In this document: piece by piece, positions 1 to 10,006 of the stretch
Layout of the letters: each line of letters starts with the position of its first letter
Numbering within the stretch: the stretch's first letter is position 1
Assembly: GCA_963169105.1 (NCBI GenBank)
Contig: OY720636.1
Span: 140,731,747 to 140,795,746 of the forward strand
Direction of reading: 5' to 3'
Length of the DNA stretch: 64,000 nucleotides
Source: Ceriagrion tenellum
Taxonomy: Eukaryota > Arthropoda > Insecta > Odonata > Coenagrionidae
Made by a program: the position numbers and the translations under genes
The notes under the pieces: model-generated
Told to the model about the DNA's origin: nothing
Seen by the model: only the letters and a program-made list of their open reading frames with translations
Database searches by the model: none

Positions 1-1820
1 TATATTCGCTAAAGCCAATCATTTTCTAAGCCCAGGTGTCCGTCCTCGGCCATTTAATACCAGCCGTCAGGATGGTGTTCTAGACACGTAGAAGGTGAGC
101 TCCAAAATACCATCATCTACACTTTCTATTCAATTTTTGACAGAAAATCTTTTTTTGGAGAAGGGAGACGGAGAGGAATAATTGCCCTTCCTTCCTCCAA
201 CCCAAATGAATGAGTTCATGAAAGTGGTGGGTCTGTGGTGCCAGACCCTATATGACATCGGGAGGGAGGCTGTCTAAAAGCTTTGATAAGGCCACTCTGA
301 ATGAAGTATCTTCAATTAGACTGCCGTGGAATAATTATATCCTAAATGAAATCTGAAAATTCTTTGTTCCACAAAGTCCAAACAAAATATAAAAAAATGT
401 ATCTCCTTATTCTCGTCGTCGCCCCGCCGCAACGACACTTCTAGGCAAACTTCTCATTTGGTGCCATTCGGGGTCTCAAGCTCATTTCTGCTGGTAAGCT
501 GAACAAGCTTGGTAGTCGTGCTTGACGTCTATCTAATCGTGGACGATTTGCAACTGGGTATTCATATTCAGCATTCTTCTTCTGGAACTTTGGCCAGTTC
601 CTTCCGAGGCTTCTTGATCATTGATCCGAACTAGAAACGTAATAATTACAACAATGAATAAATGTTTTCGCATCAAAATAACTCGTGGCAATCTTTTCCT
701 GAATACACACCTATTTTGCTGTGCATGGGCATCTCATCTCCCTCTCCTCCATCAACTTGAACCTGTATCTGACCTACCTCCCACATCAGGATATGAACGT
801 TAAGAAGAAACATCTACATCATATGCTTCAGAACAACCTTGAGGTAATTCATTCAGAGCTGTGATAATGTCGACCAGTGCCAATCCATGCCGTGCCATTG
901 TGATCAGAGCCGATACTGAAAGATGAGGCGATGGCAAAAGGGGCCACTTATGTGCAGTATAGCTTCACGAAGCTGAAGGAGACAAACTATGCTGGGCCTT
1001 GAATAATCACCCTTCTGAGTGGCACAGAGGCTTCTGATTCAGAGATGTCAAAATAGACTTTATTGGGCTTATTTAGGCAGCTCGACACTGCATTTGAGAT
1101 ACATCTTAACACTCAGAAAATACACCTCTAACCTATTGCAATGTTTTGCTGCAGGAGTTTAAGAGGGACTCCTAACACCCAGGCTGATATTTTTTCTCTG
1201 GTGAAAAGAGCGTAGGTACTACATTATAACTAGTCCCGAGGTAATTTTTAACATTATGATCCGAATACTGCCGTAAAAGCAGAATTTCTGTCCTGGGTCT
1301 GGCCAGACCTGTCAGCGATTTAAGGTAAATCCATATTTTTCTCAAGGGGGGGTTCACCCCTGGACGAAAATATTTTCGGCATATCTTACTAGTTACAAGT
1401 AATTAAAAGTTAGGAGGCACCATCTCCTTACCTCAAGCGGTGCAAAAAGGGTAGCAAAAAGAAACACTCACAGGGTCTGGCCAGACCCAGTGGCGGTTAT
1501 AGTGTTGAAATTCCTTAAGTGTGGAATAATTTAAGTTTCCTTTATCTTACTCAATATTCAACTCTTTACTGAAGAACGACTATCCCATTTCCAACTAAAA
1601 GTTTCATTTAGTTGAATGTTACATGTCCACAGAAATGAATGTGAATAAAACAATGTTGCATTTTTATTTTCCTTAGAATTGTAACCCATCCCACATATTG
1701 GCAAAGCATACATGGATAATTTCCGATCGGAATTGCATTGAGCTGACATACCTATTCAAGTTTTTCCAAACACTACCTTAGCTGAACCCCCTGCAGTTCG
1801 GCAAATCTTCACCAGAAGCT
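1..1820. other. intergenic DNA, no gene recognised
   Basis: No reading frame here resembles a known family and no exon chain is visible. The only structure I can point to is two palindromes built on GGTCTGGCCAGACC, at 1296-1309 and 1473-1488, the second extended to a perfect 16-base palindrome. A short GC-richer patch with CGTCGTCGCCCCGCCGC lies near 412-430. The short ORFs here look like chance. Confidence 0.5.
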
Positions 1821-1822
1821 CT

Positions 1823-2007
1823 GCAGTAGAACTCCATTAAACATGATGTTCAATGCCTCTTTCTGAGCACTGAATCATAGCTGAACTCTATTGAGCATGC
1901 TGTTCTTTCTGAACAGTGTTCCGTAGGTGAACTATATCAAGCATGCTGTTCTTTCAGAACTATGTTCCGAAGCCGAATGGTACCGAGCATGCTGTTCAGG
2001 TTCTTTC
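1823..2007 (+). repeat. degenerate ~46-bp tandem repeat, about 4 units
   Basis: Four imperfect units follow one another, each with a core close to GAGCATGCTGTTC after GAACT and followed by a GTTCCG-like segment. The second and third units (about 1881-1927 and 1928-1973) are the most alike; the first and fourth are diverged or shortened. The core contains the self-complementary hexamer GCATGC. The array may be internal to the hAT-like miniature element whose right end seems to lie near 2278. Confidence 0.55.
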
Positions 2008-2224
2008 TTGGAGTTTTAAGACGAGTATAAGCCCTGCACTCCGCGAGGGGCGTTATCTAATGGGTGGGTGGATTGTGGCTCCAACACCCTCCTCCCCTAA
2101 ATGGCGTGGCTCTAGTTTCGTTGTTTGGTCATACACAAAGGGATCTGAAAACAATTACAACCCTCTGCTGCTTCGTTCATACAACGAAACACTTGGCTCT
2201 AACTTTAAATTACTCTGCTGAACA

Positions 2225-2278
2225 GGTAGTATTTGTGAACCGTTCATTAACTGATCAGTTCATTTTGTCCCATCTCTA
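2225..2278. repeat. possible right end of a hAT-like miniature transposon
   Basis: Read on the minus strand from about 2278, the sequence begins AGAGATGGGACAAAATG and continues through a segment rich in GAAC/GTTC alternations. This is the look of hAT-type miniature element ends in animal genomes. I could not identify the left end or an 8-bp target duplication, so the boundary is tentative. Confidence 0.3.
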
Positions 2279-4080
2279 GTACAAAACATACTGATGTGTT
2301 GCATTGCTAAGCCACAAATAAAATTACCATGAGTGCATTCCCATTTGAGGAAATATCTAATTAGTGATGGGCCAAATCCAAAATTTACCGAATCCAAATC
2401 TCCTATGTTCATTGAATCTCAAATCCAACTCCTGCTTTCCCTTATATTTCCCAGTTCCTTACTATTGGCAATACACAAATAAATAATCAATTCTATTAAA
2501 ACAAATTCAAATCCATTTTTACAGTTTTTAGTAAATTTATGAACCCATGATGTCATAAGTTTTCCCTTAATATCGAATCTATTTAGCTAAAAGAAACTGA
2601 ACATAAATTTGTTTCATAGTGAAGTTGATTACTTTCTCAGTTAGGAAAAGAGAAAGATAGTTAAATGAACTGAATTTCTGACATATTCTTAAGTATTTTT
2701 CGTTATTTTCCAATGAGGTGTTTCAAAACCTTTCCATGTACTTTTTTAGATAAACAGCAGGATCTTGCTGTTTTTCTGAAAAAATTTTAATTTTTCATGT
2801 GTATCACTTCAGTGCATTAGTGGCTTTGGAGAAGCTACTGCAGGGTATGGAATCAGAATTTAGCACCAAATTGTGTGACAAAATTTCAAATCCTGATTCC
2901 AGTTAATCGCAATCTAAAATTCGTAATTCGAGAATGACTTCTTTGTGATAAGTAGTGAATACCTCTCTTTATTTTCAACATTTAGCCTCGTGAATATATA
3001 TTACAATATCATAGCGCATTTAAATTTCACCCATATTAATATCTAATGGGTGTTTAGAACCTATGAACTCCTTAATCAATTCTTAAGAAGGACCAACTAA
3101 ATTTGTCAGTTATGTCGCAGGTTGAATACAGTCTTTTCCGCCACCTAAAGGGGCTGCAACAACAACATCATGAGGAAAGACTAGAGAAATTATGGGATAT
3201 GCATTTAACTCTTATTGAATACATGAGCTCACTTGGTTGCCCTTAGTAATGTGTGCCACTATTGTTCAAGAGCAGTAGAATACTAATGATGCAGTTCTGG
3301 CCTGAGATATGTCTTTGGAAAGTTACAGTTCTGATATAATGACAATGCCATAAAATTATGAGATAATAAAGAATCTTTCCCTAATTCAAAAGAAAATTAA
3401 ATCCCCACTGTTATGAATATTATTCAGGACATTAAGTTCCATTTTCTCCACTATTTCAGGTCAAGTGTCATTAAATGACAAAGCTGTTTTCCATGTTTGC
3501 ACTCAGAAATACCCACGCCCCTCCCTCTTCAAGCAGTCAAAATTTGATCAACATGAGTCTTCAATTTGGAAAGTTATGGTCTTTAAATTACTAGCAGCAA
3601 TGAAGAATGTTGAAATCCTACAGGAGGAATTTGCTTTCTTTTCTGTTTCTTCACCCATCCAGTTGTTCCATATCCTTGTGTGTTTGTGCCCCAGCCATGC
3701 ATCTATGTTAATCACATTGTGTCATTAGGATTCACTAGTTTCCTTACCAGTTCTCCCGTCAATTCGATTATCCCTTCTTAGTTGTTCTGGATAACTCCCA
3801 ACGTCGTTTCTCTCATTTACTTGTTAGTGTGCTCTTCCTCTAGCAATGCTCTCATGCTCATTACCAAATGTTGAGATCCCAATTTGGATTTGCAGAATGA
3901 GTGTACCACTTCTTTCCCCTTGCTTCATAATCACCATACTATATCATCTGTAATTTTCGCAGCCAAGACCATTTATGTATCAGTTCCAATTTTTACAAGA
4001 ACTAATAGATCCTAGAATCACCATACTAATCATAGCTGTTTAATTTGCCACACTCTCACAGTAGGGATATATTTGTTTTT
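2279..4080. other. AT-rich intergenic DNA, no gene recognised
   Basis: No exon chain or recognisable protein is seen on either strand. A segment starting near 2363 with TAGTGATGGGCC is another possible hAT-type end, but no partner end was found. The plus-strand ORF at 3465-3728 resembles nothing I know. Confidence 0.45.
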
Positions 4081-4089
4081 TAATGCGAC

Positions 4090-4800
4090 CGCCTCTTCAG
4101 CTTAAGAGGCTGGTAACTGGGATACCTCTCACCGGCAGTTTTAAGGAACTTCCAAGAATATTTCCCACATGCATGTCAGTTCTGAACCTGAATCCACCAG
4201 TGCTATCGCTTTTATTGCTTTAAATTCAATGTCAACCTCCGGGCATTTGAATTCCTCTTTTTCTTCCAACAGCAATATCTCTTCGGAGACTCAAAGATAC
4301 TTTGCACCTCTTTCTCCTCTCTCATAGCATATTCCACTCTACTCCGTTTCCTTTTCATTAATCCGTTCCCTGTCCAATGCTCACTGCACCTTCAATTGTT
4401 GTTTGTTGCTCCAGTGCAAACCTCTGAATACCTTGTTGCTCACCATCTCTAATTTTTCCTCCTTCCCGTCAAGATCCACTCTCTCATTTTCTTTGTCTTC
4501 CTTCAATTCTAACCTAATCAGTCTCCTTCAGTTTCCTTTGTCAACTCATGGCTCTCTGTCTTCAAGCATTTGTGCCACTCTACTATTCTTTAACACGTCC
4601 ATGCCTTCTCGCACTCCTTGCCGGAGCATGCCTACGCTATCTTGTTTTTGCTCCACCTGTCTCTTCATCCCTCACCTCTCCTCTGCTCTCCCTCCCTCAA
4701 TTCTTCCTTCTACTCTCTCCTCTTTCTCCCATTGTTCTTCTTATACTCTCCCCCACAAAGCCTTGAGAGTGATTTCAGCTTGATTAATTTGTCAATATTT
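4090..4800 (-). pseudogene. possible decayed coiled-coil ORF (old LINE ORF1-like relic)
   Basis: The plus strand is strongly pyrimidine-rich. Its complement therefore reads as purine-rich, Glu/Lys/Arg-rich peptide stretches broken by stops. One minus-strand stretch contains MLRQGVREGMDVLKNSR followed by VAQMLEDRE, with a charged, leucine-spaced, coiled-coil-like character. This is typical of a decayed ORF1 or other coiled-coil gene, but no catalytic motif supports a family. The plus-strand ORFs here (4403-4926) are Ser/Leu/Pro shadows of the same composition. Simple-sequence bias alone could also explain it. Confidence 0.25.
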
Positions 4801-5862
4801 AAATTTATGATGTTTACATCTACTCCTTTTTCTTCTAATGCTAATCATAGCCTGACGTGGCCAATTCCAACACCTTCAATCATTCTGGTGGGTCAGATGT
4901 CTACATGGGTCTATAGCATACTTTAGACACAATACCTATTCCGTCCCTTTTAACCTACAGAGGACTGCTGTTACCTATATGAAAAAAGGAGCTCATAAAT
5001 GTTCTTGGCATGGTGATTTGGACAGGACCTCATACTCATCCACAAACAAGGTTTTGTTGGAGTCGTAACTAGCTATTCACATATACTTCACTAGCTATTC
5101 TCTAATAGGTATATTAAAAGAACTTAGATTTTTTGCAAATGGTCTAGTTCCGGAGAGCAGAACTGAAAAATGCCCATAAAAATCATCAAAAGGCATATTA
5201 TGAGAGTGAAAAAAGGACATTTTGATTACCAATTTGACAAAAATAATAAAATTTTTATAGTTTGTTAGCATGATATTTTCTTGCTCAACATTGTAAAAAA
5301 AATGTAGGTCCACTTGCCTCAGCTAAAATATAAAGCAAGATCACGACCTAAAAAAAAAGAAAATTTACCCCACTAAATACCAAATCAGGTTATAACAGGG
5401 GAATACATGGGATATTGATTATGGAATTGGTAACTACTGAATAAAAATTGGGGGAAAGAGGTGGATGCCATGATTTACAAATGAGATAAACAGTTGCATT
5501 GTCTACTCTTGGAAAAAGCACAAGCTTTCAAATGATAGTGATATTACATGATTAGATATTACAAAATAAGGAAAGACAGCACAGCTGGGTAAGATACAAG
5601 AAAACTGAGTACGAGTCATCCTTCAAAAGGCATAATGTTGGTCACCTTGTAGCAGCAAATGACTGGAGAAAAAAGATTAATAGAAAATGTGGCTCACACC
5701 CAGCACTTATGTTCAAAAATACAATGTTCCCTGACATTCTGCTAAGTGAATGCATATTACACAGTAATGCCACATTTTTCACTAAAAACTGATACAAGTA
5801 AACAGAGAGTGACCCTAGAATTTGTTGGGCCCTCCCTATGTAGCAGCATTTTGGCGCATATC

Positions 5863-5929
5863 AGTTTCACTGGCATTCCAGTGGACATCATAAGATCCTG
5901 ATGATGCCCACTGGAATGCCAGAGAAACA
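5863..5929. repeat. hairpin-forming inverted repeat
   Basis: The left arm at 5870-5891 and the right arm at 5901-5922 are complementary over 22 bases with one mismatch. The core is CTGGCATTCCAGTGG against CCACTGGAATGCCAG, with a 9-base loop. Pairing continues outward through GTTTC/GAAAC after one mismatch. No flanking target duplication was identified. Confidence 0.7.
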
Positions 5930-6447
5930 GTCGTCCACAAAAATGCTATAAATTCTGAAAAATTCTAATTCACAAGAAAACCATGGAAGCCTTCGTAACA
6001 ACAAAGAGTGACCCAGCTGATGGAAGGAGGCCTTAAGTGCACTACATGACTTGGGGAACTATCACTAACTCTCAGGGCCGTAGCTCAGGAACTACTAACA
6101 GATATGGAAATAATACAAGATGGAACATGTCACATATATAATGAGTGGTTGGTAATTACAAACAAGCAGTAAAATATGCTGAGTACTCCATAGTAGTCAG
6201 GGACGTCCAGAAAACAGGAAAAATTTGGGAAATTTCAAAACTTTATATGCAATGTGGAACTTCTTTGCCTGATCAAAACGCAATAAGGTTCCACATACTT
6301 CTTTTCAAACCCAGTTGCACAATTTAAGGGGGTGTCCCAAATAAATTCGAATTTTAAAAAATGAGGACCATCTCAGTACAACACGAATGAGACTGGCATA
6401 TTTAGAAGAGCTCTCTCAGACAGAAAAATGTGCAAATATAGAGAAGT

Positions 6448-6886
6448 GTAAAGTTGGGGGGTCTGTGGCATTGAAAACGAACACTTAACCCAGGACTGAT
6501 CGCACAGGGGATCCCAGACACCCCAGTCTTTTTGTGGTACTTGCATGCCGTACCGGAGATAGTGAATTAGAGATGTAAAGAAGAAAATAACGGCTTATTT
6601 TGCTTCAGAAAAAATATGGCTCTGGTTTCCTACATCCAAAAAATGCAAAGAATGTCATTTTGTTGAGTAAAGTTGGGGGGGCTGTGGCATTGAAAACTTG
6701 AACACTTAACCCAGGACTGGTCACACAGGGGGTCCCAGACACCCCAGTCTTTTTTGTGGTATTTGCATGCCGTACCGGAGATAGTGAATTAGAGATGTAA
6801 AGAAGAAAATAACAGCTGATTTTGCTTCAGAAAAAATATGGCTCAGGTTTCCTACATCCAAAAAATGCAAAGAATGTCATTTTGTT
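6448..6886. repeat. tandem duplication, two ~219-bp units
   Basis: Two adjacent copies begin GTAAAGTTGGGGG at 6448 and 6667. Both run through shared segments such as TTAACCCAGGACTG, CCCAGACACCCCAGTCTTTT and GCATGCCGTACCGGAGATAG, ending near AATGTCATTTTGTT. They differ at a small number of positions and a few short indels, so the duplication looks fairly recent. No coding content is apparent. Confidence 0.85.
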
Positions 6887-8597
6887 ATCAACAGTAAAGA
6901 GAAAAATCTCTATTGATGAATCCAAAAGGAAACAAAAGAAAACCTGATATAACGACATTTTACAACTACAAAAGAAGGTGGACACACTGAGGATGAGATG
7001 TTCTTTCATACACTGAACATTACGCATAGTGATATAAATCAGTTAAAATTGCACAGAAGAAACTTTCTTCATGAAATCGCCCCATCGTTAACTTTAGAGA
7101 ATGTTAAAAGGATATCAAACTGAATATGATCCCAAGAGGCCTGAAAAGGAAAGAAGAAAAACACCCACAAGCTGTAGCTGAGGAAAAGGGTGAGATGCGT
7201 TGTTAGTACATAAGAAGTAAAGATAGAATAACAAAACTTTTTTTATAACTCCTGTAAAAAATTAATAGGCAGTAAACATTTGCTGATAAAGTGTAATGAT
7301 TATGTCACAAATATATAATTTACATGTATTATTTCCTAAGAGCCTTAATCTAACAAAAAACCATTAGGTATATTTATTGCATTAGTATTGAACTAGTATA
7401 TAGACTTACATAGACACACTAATTTTAACTTCTACTGTTGTTTTGTTATTTTTTCATGGAAATGATAACATATTAAATAGTCGCAAACAAATAATGTCGT
7501 ATAGCAAAATTCTTCTCCAGAATATATTTTATGAGTTTGATATAATTCCGATAATGATGCATCATTCTCCTACTAAAAATACTGGAATGTATTGAAGAGT
7601 TATAAGCAAATGGTTATTGACCATAAATGTTTGGATACTGCAGTAAATGTATAGGATATTATGCACTGTATATATTCATGTGAATATATTACAGCTATTT
7701 CTATATTTACCATGAAAAAATTACATTTTATCATGCTATGTATACCAACACAAAAATTTCACTACTGAAAATCAAAGCCTTCAAAAAAGTTTAATTCTAA
7801 AAATGTTAAAAGGCTAGCAGAGGATTCTTGATTCTGACTTCTACAATGCTGAATTAAACAGGACATAAGTTAAAAGGCATTTATAATAAAAATAATTTAA
7901 AATGTCAATTATTTACAAAGAAATAGAAGAGAACCTGTGGGATACCAGGGACACCACGTGCGACCGTTCAAGCTGCGAAAACCCATGTGACTACCGCTGG
8001 GTTAAGAGAAAGCCGTTCATTAACTTTCTGAAAATACGATGCAACCAAACAAAATAAGCGACTACTCACACTCTAGATAGGTGCATAAAAATAAAATAGC
8101 ATTTATTTTTCTCTTTCCTCATTTAGAGCTTTCAATTGTATACAGCAGGGCTTACAATAATAAAATGTAAGAGAGAGCTTAAATAAATTAGTGTACACCT
8201 TGCACAGATGTCGACCCTTGATTTTACGAGGTGCCCAACATTTGGTCCCTCCACCTATGTAAAATCAAGGTTTTACTGATGCTGAATAATGCCAACACAT
8301 TTTTTACTCTTGGCCAAGCAATCCATTACAATAAAATGGAAGCAAATTTGATACAGGCCACTGTATTTAGGCAAGTAGAATGTGAATTGGCACAGGGATA
8401 CCTCCAGGAAAAGGTATCGCTGATGAGGTATAAGAGACGAGATTCTAAAATACTTTCATTTTTTCTAACTGAAATCTCAACCTGGTTCATTTGCTCTAAC
8501 GAAATTTAGCAAAGTATTACTTAATATATGTAATATAAGGCAAGTGACACTTCATGCCCTTAGACCCATACTTCATTAATTTAAGCTTATGACGTAC

Positions 8598-9337
8598 CTT
8601 CAGCATTAAATTTTCCTTGGTAGGCAGAGAATACAAAGATACGACTACACCCTTTCTAATTAACCAGGGATGGAATTGAGCAAGAGTTTCGTTGTAGGCT
8701 TCTTGGCCCACAGTGCTCGTCTTGTCCTTCGTTTCTAATTCACCAACTCTTTTCAGGAATAATCTTATGAAGTCTGAAATAAAAGACTCTATAGTTTTTT
8801 CATCTAATTAACAAGAATGTTGAACACAGACACATGCGGTTGAGTACAGAACTGTATACTTATGTAGTTCAAAACGGATATCTAACGTTACAACGATCAT
8901 TACATCACCTAGGCCCCTGTGAAGACGAAGAAGGGTACGGCATCCCGATACGTAATCGCTTTTTTTTAATAAATCATTATTCTTTTCATACTCAACCATG
9001 GACTTGAACGTCAAGAAATTGCCGCTCTGTGTTTCACCATTTAAAAGCGACTCTAAAACATCAATTTTACTCTTGATATCCGAGCCAACAAAGCCGAATA
9101 TTGTACCCAATAGGTGACAAAATCTAGAAGGAAAATAATGCACCTTTAGCCCACAACTTGCTGACGTATTTAACATCAATCACCTGCTTCACTTAAATAC
9201 TTCACACACTTGTATAATTCCTTGTAAGCAGATAGATAGAGGCTTATATCGACATCGTCATTTGGCAATAAAGACGAGGAAAACCCATCATGAACAACTT
9301 TTAAATCAAATTTCACAGGTGGTTCTGAAGTTGCCAT
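8598..9337 (-). CDS. CPTP: ceramide-1-phosphate transfer protein (GLTP domain), first three coding exons
   Basis: This gene encodes the cytosolic lipid carrier that moves ceramide-1-phosphate between membranes. Visible coding exons are 9201-9337, 8909-9123 and 8598-8773, with GT-AG introns of 77 and 135 bp and phases 2, 1 and 0. They join into 176 residues starting MATSEPPVKF. Family landmarks are LGTIFGF (about 51-57), Asp61 and Lys65 in SDIKSK, Arg108 and Arg112 in CRTLLRLHR, and His152 in FHPWL. These match the phosphate- and sphingosine-binding residues known from human CPTP. The exon 1 donor was chosen because CVKFCHLLGTIF then aligns with the human protein; the nearby CAG/GTGATT donor would break the frame. 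The human protein is about 214 residues, so roughly 40 C-terminal residues lie in an exon further left that I could not find. The gene is divergent from the BTB-BEN gene. Confidence 0.9.
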
Positions 9338-10006
9338 TAACAGAGACTGTATTTATACTTAGTGTTTTCTCTTAGTTTTATCCGCAGTCGGTCAACACGC
9401 CCACTACCGGCTGCACTACAGTTAACTTGTTAAAGTTTCTTAAAATACAATGCACACGTGAAGTACTTGAAACTGTAATCAGCTGAATAAAACAAAACAC
9501 TACTGGATTTCAGAGATAATTTGTTGTGACATTATCTGTAAAGGTGAATATGAGAAATTAAAACTGCTACTAGAGTAATTTGAGATTTAAAATCTATTAA
9601 GTCGACGGTATTAACCATTCATGATAAAGTTATTGCTAATATTCATTATGATGATCTGATCATGATGGATGAATACCGCTTTCGTCTAAGCCGAAGCCAT
9701 TTTGAATGTCAGGTGTAACAAGGTCATTCGCGTTACAGGTCAAATTATTTTTTAAAAATTGAAATAATTTATTTTGTACATTCTGTGGATTCCATCAATT
9801 GTTGGCTGTTTCATGCGAAGTGCCAGAAAATTCCAGTTTTATTGACGAAGATTTTTATATAGTCCTAGAACTTAAATGAAGAATTGAGTAAATAATAATG
9901 TTAGTTGTCTTAATGAACATTGGAGTTATGCTGGTACATATCCTTCCATTGGAGTAAATGTCACTTTCACTTTTTTTCGATTTTTAGTGGAATTAGCGTT
10001 TCAGCG
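9338..10006. promoter_or_regulatory. shared upstream region between CPTP and the BTB-BEN gene
   Basis: The two start codons face away from each other across 669 bp, so this stretch must hold the 5' UTRs and probably the promoters of both genes. No TATA box stands out at a convincing place. Possible acceptors at 9986-9987 (polypyrimidine run then TTTTTAG) and 10003-10004 (GTTTCAG) suggest that the BTB-BEN 5' UTR is split and its first exon lies further left in this interval. A bidirectional promoter is an inference from the layout. Confidence 0.5.

Larger units (their letters stand above)
4930..8597. other. AT-rich DNA downstream of or within the last CPTP intron
   Basis: The last CPTP coding exon should lie to the left of 8597 on the minus strand, so much of this could be its last intron plus 3' UTR, but I could not find that exon. 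One good minus-strand acceptor is seen near 7140 (polypyrimidine run ending CTTTTCAG). The frame behind it (ASWDHIQFDILL) does not match the CPTP C-terminus. The stretch also holds a hairpin (5863-5929) and a 219-bp tandem duplication (6448-6886). Confidence 0.4.

Noticed and set aside
4403..4926. Plus-strand Ser/Leu/Pro-rich ORFs up to 126 codons
   Set aside because: The composition reflects a pyrimidine-rich strand; no signal peptide plus mature-domain pattern or family motif is seen.
7060..7140. Candidate final CPTP exon behind a strong CTTTTCAG acceptor
   Set aside because: The peptide (ASWDHIQFDILL...) does not align with the C-terminal helix of CPTP, and the length is too short.
9124..9183. 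Alternative CPTP exon 1 donor at CAG/GTGATT
   Set aside because: It joins exon 2 out of frame; the upstream donor at 9200 restores agreement with the family.
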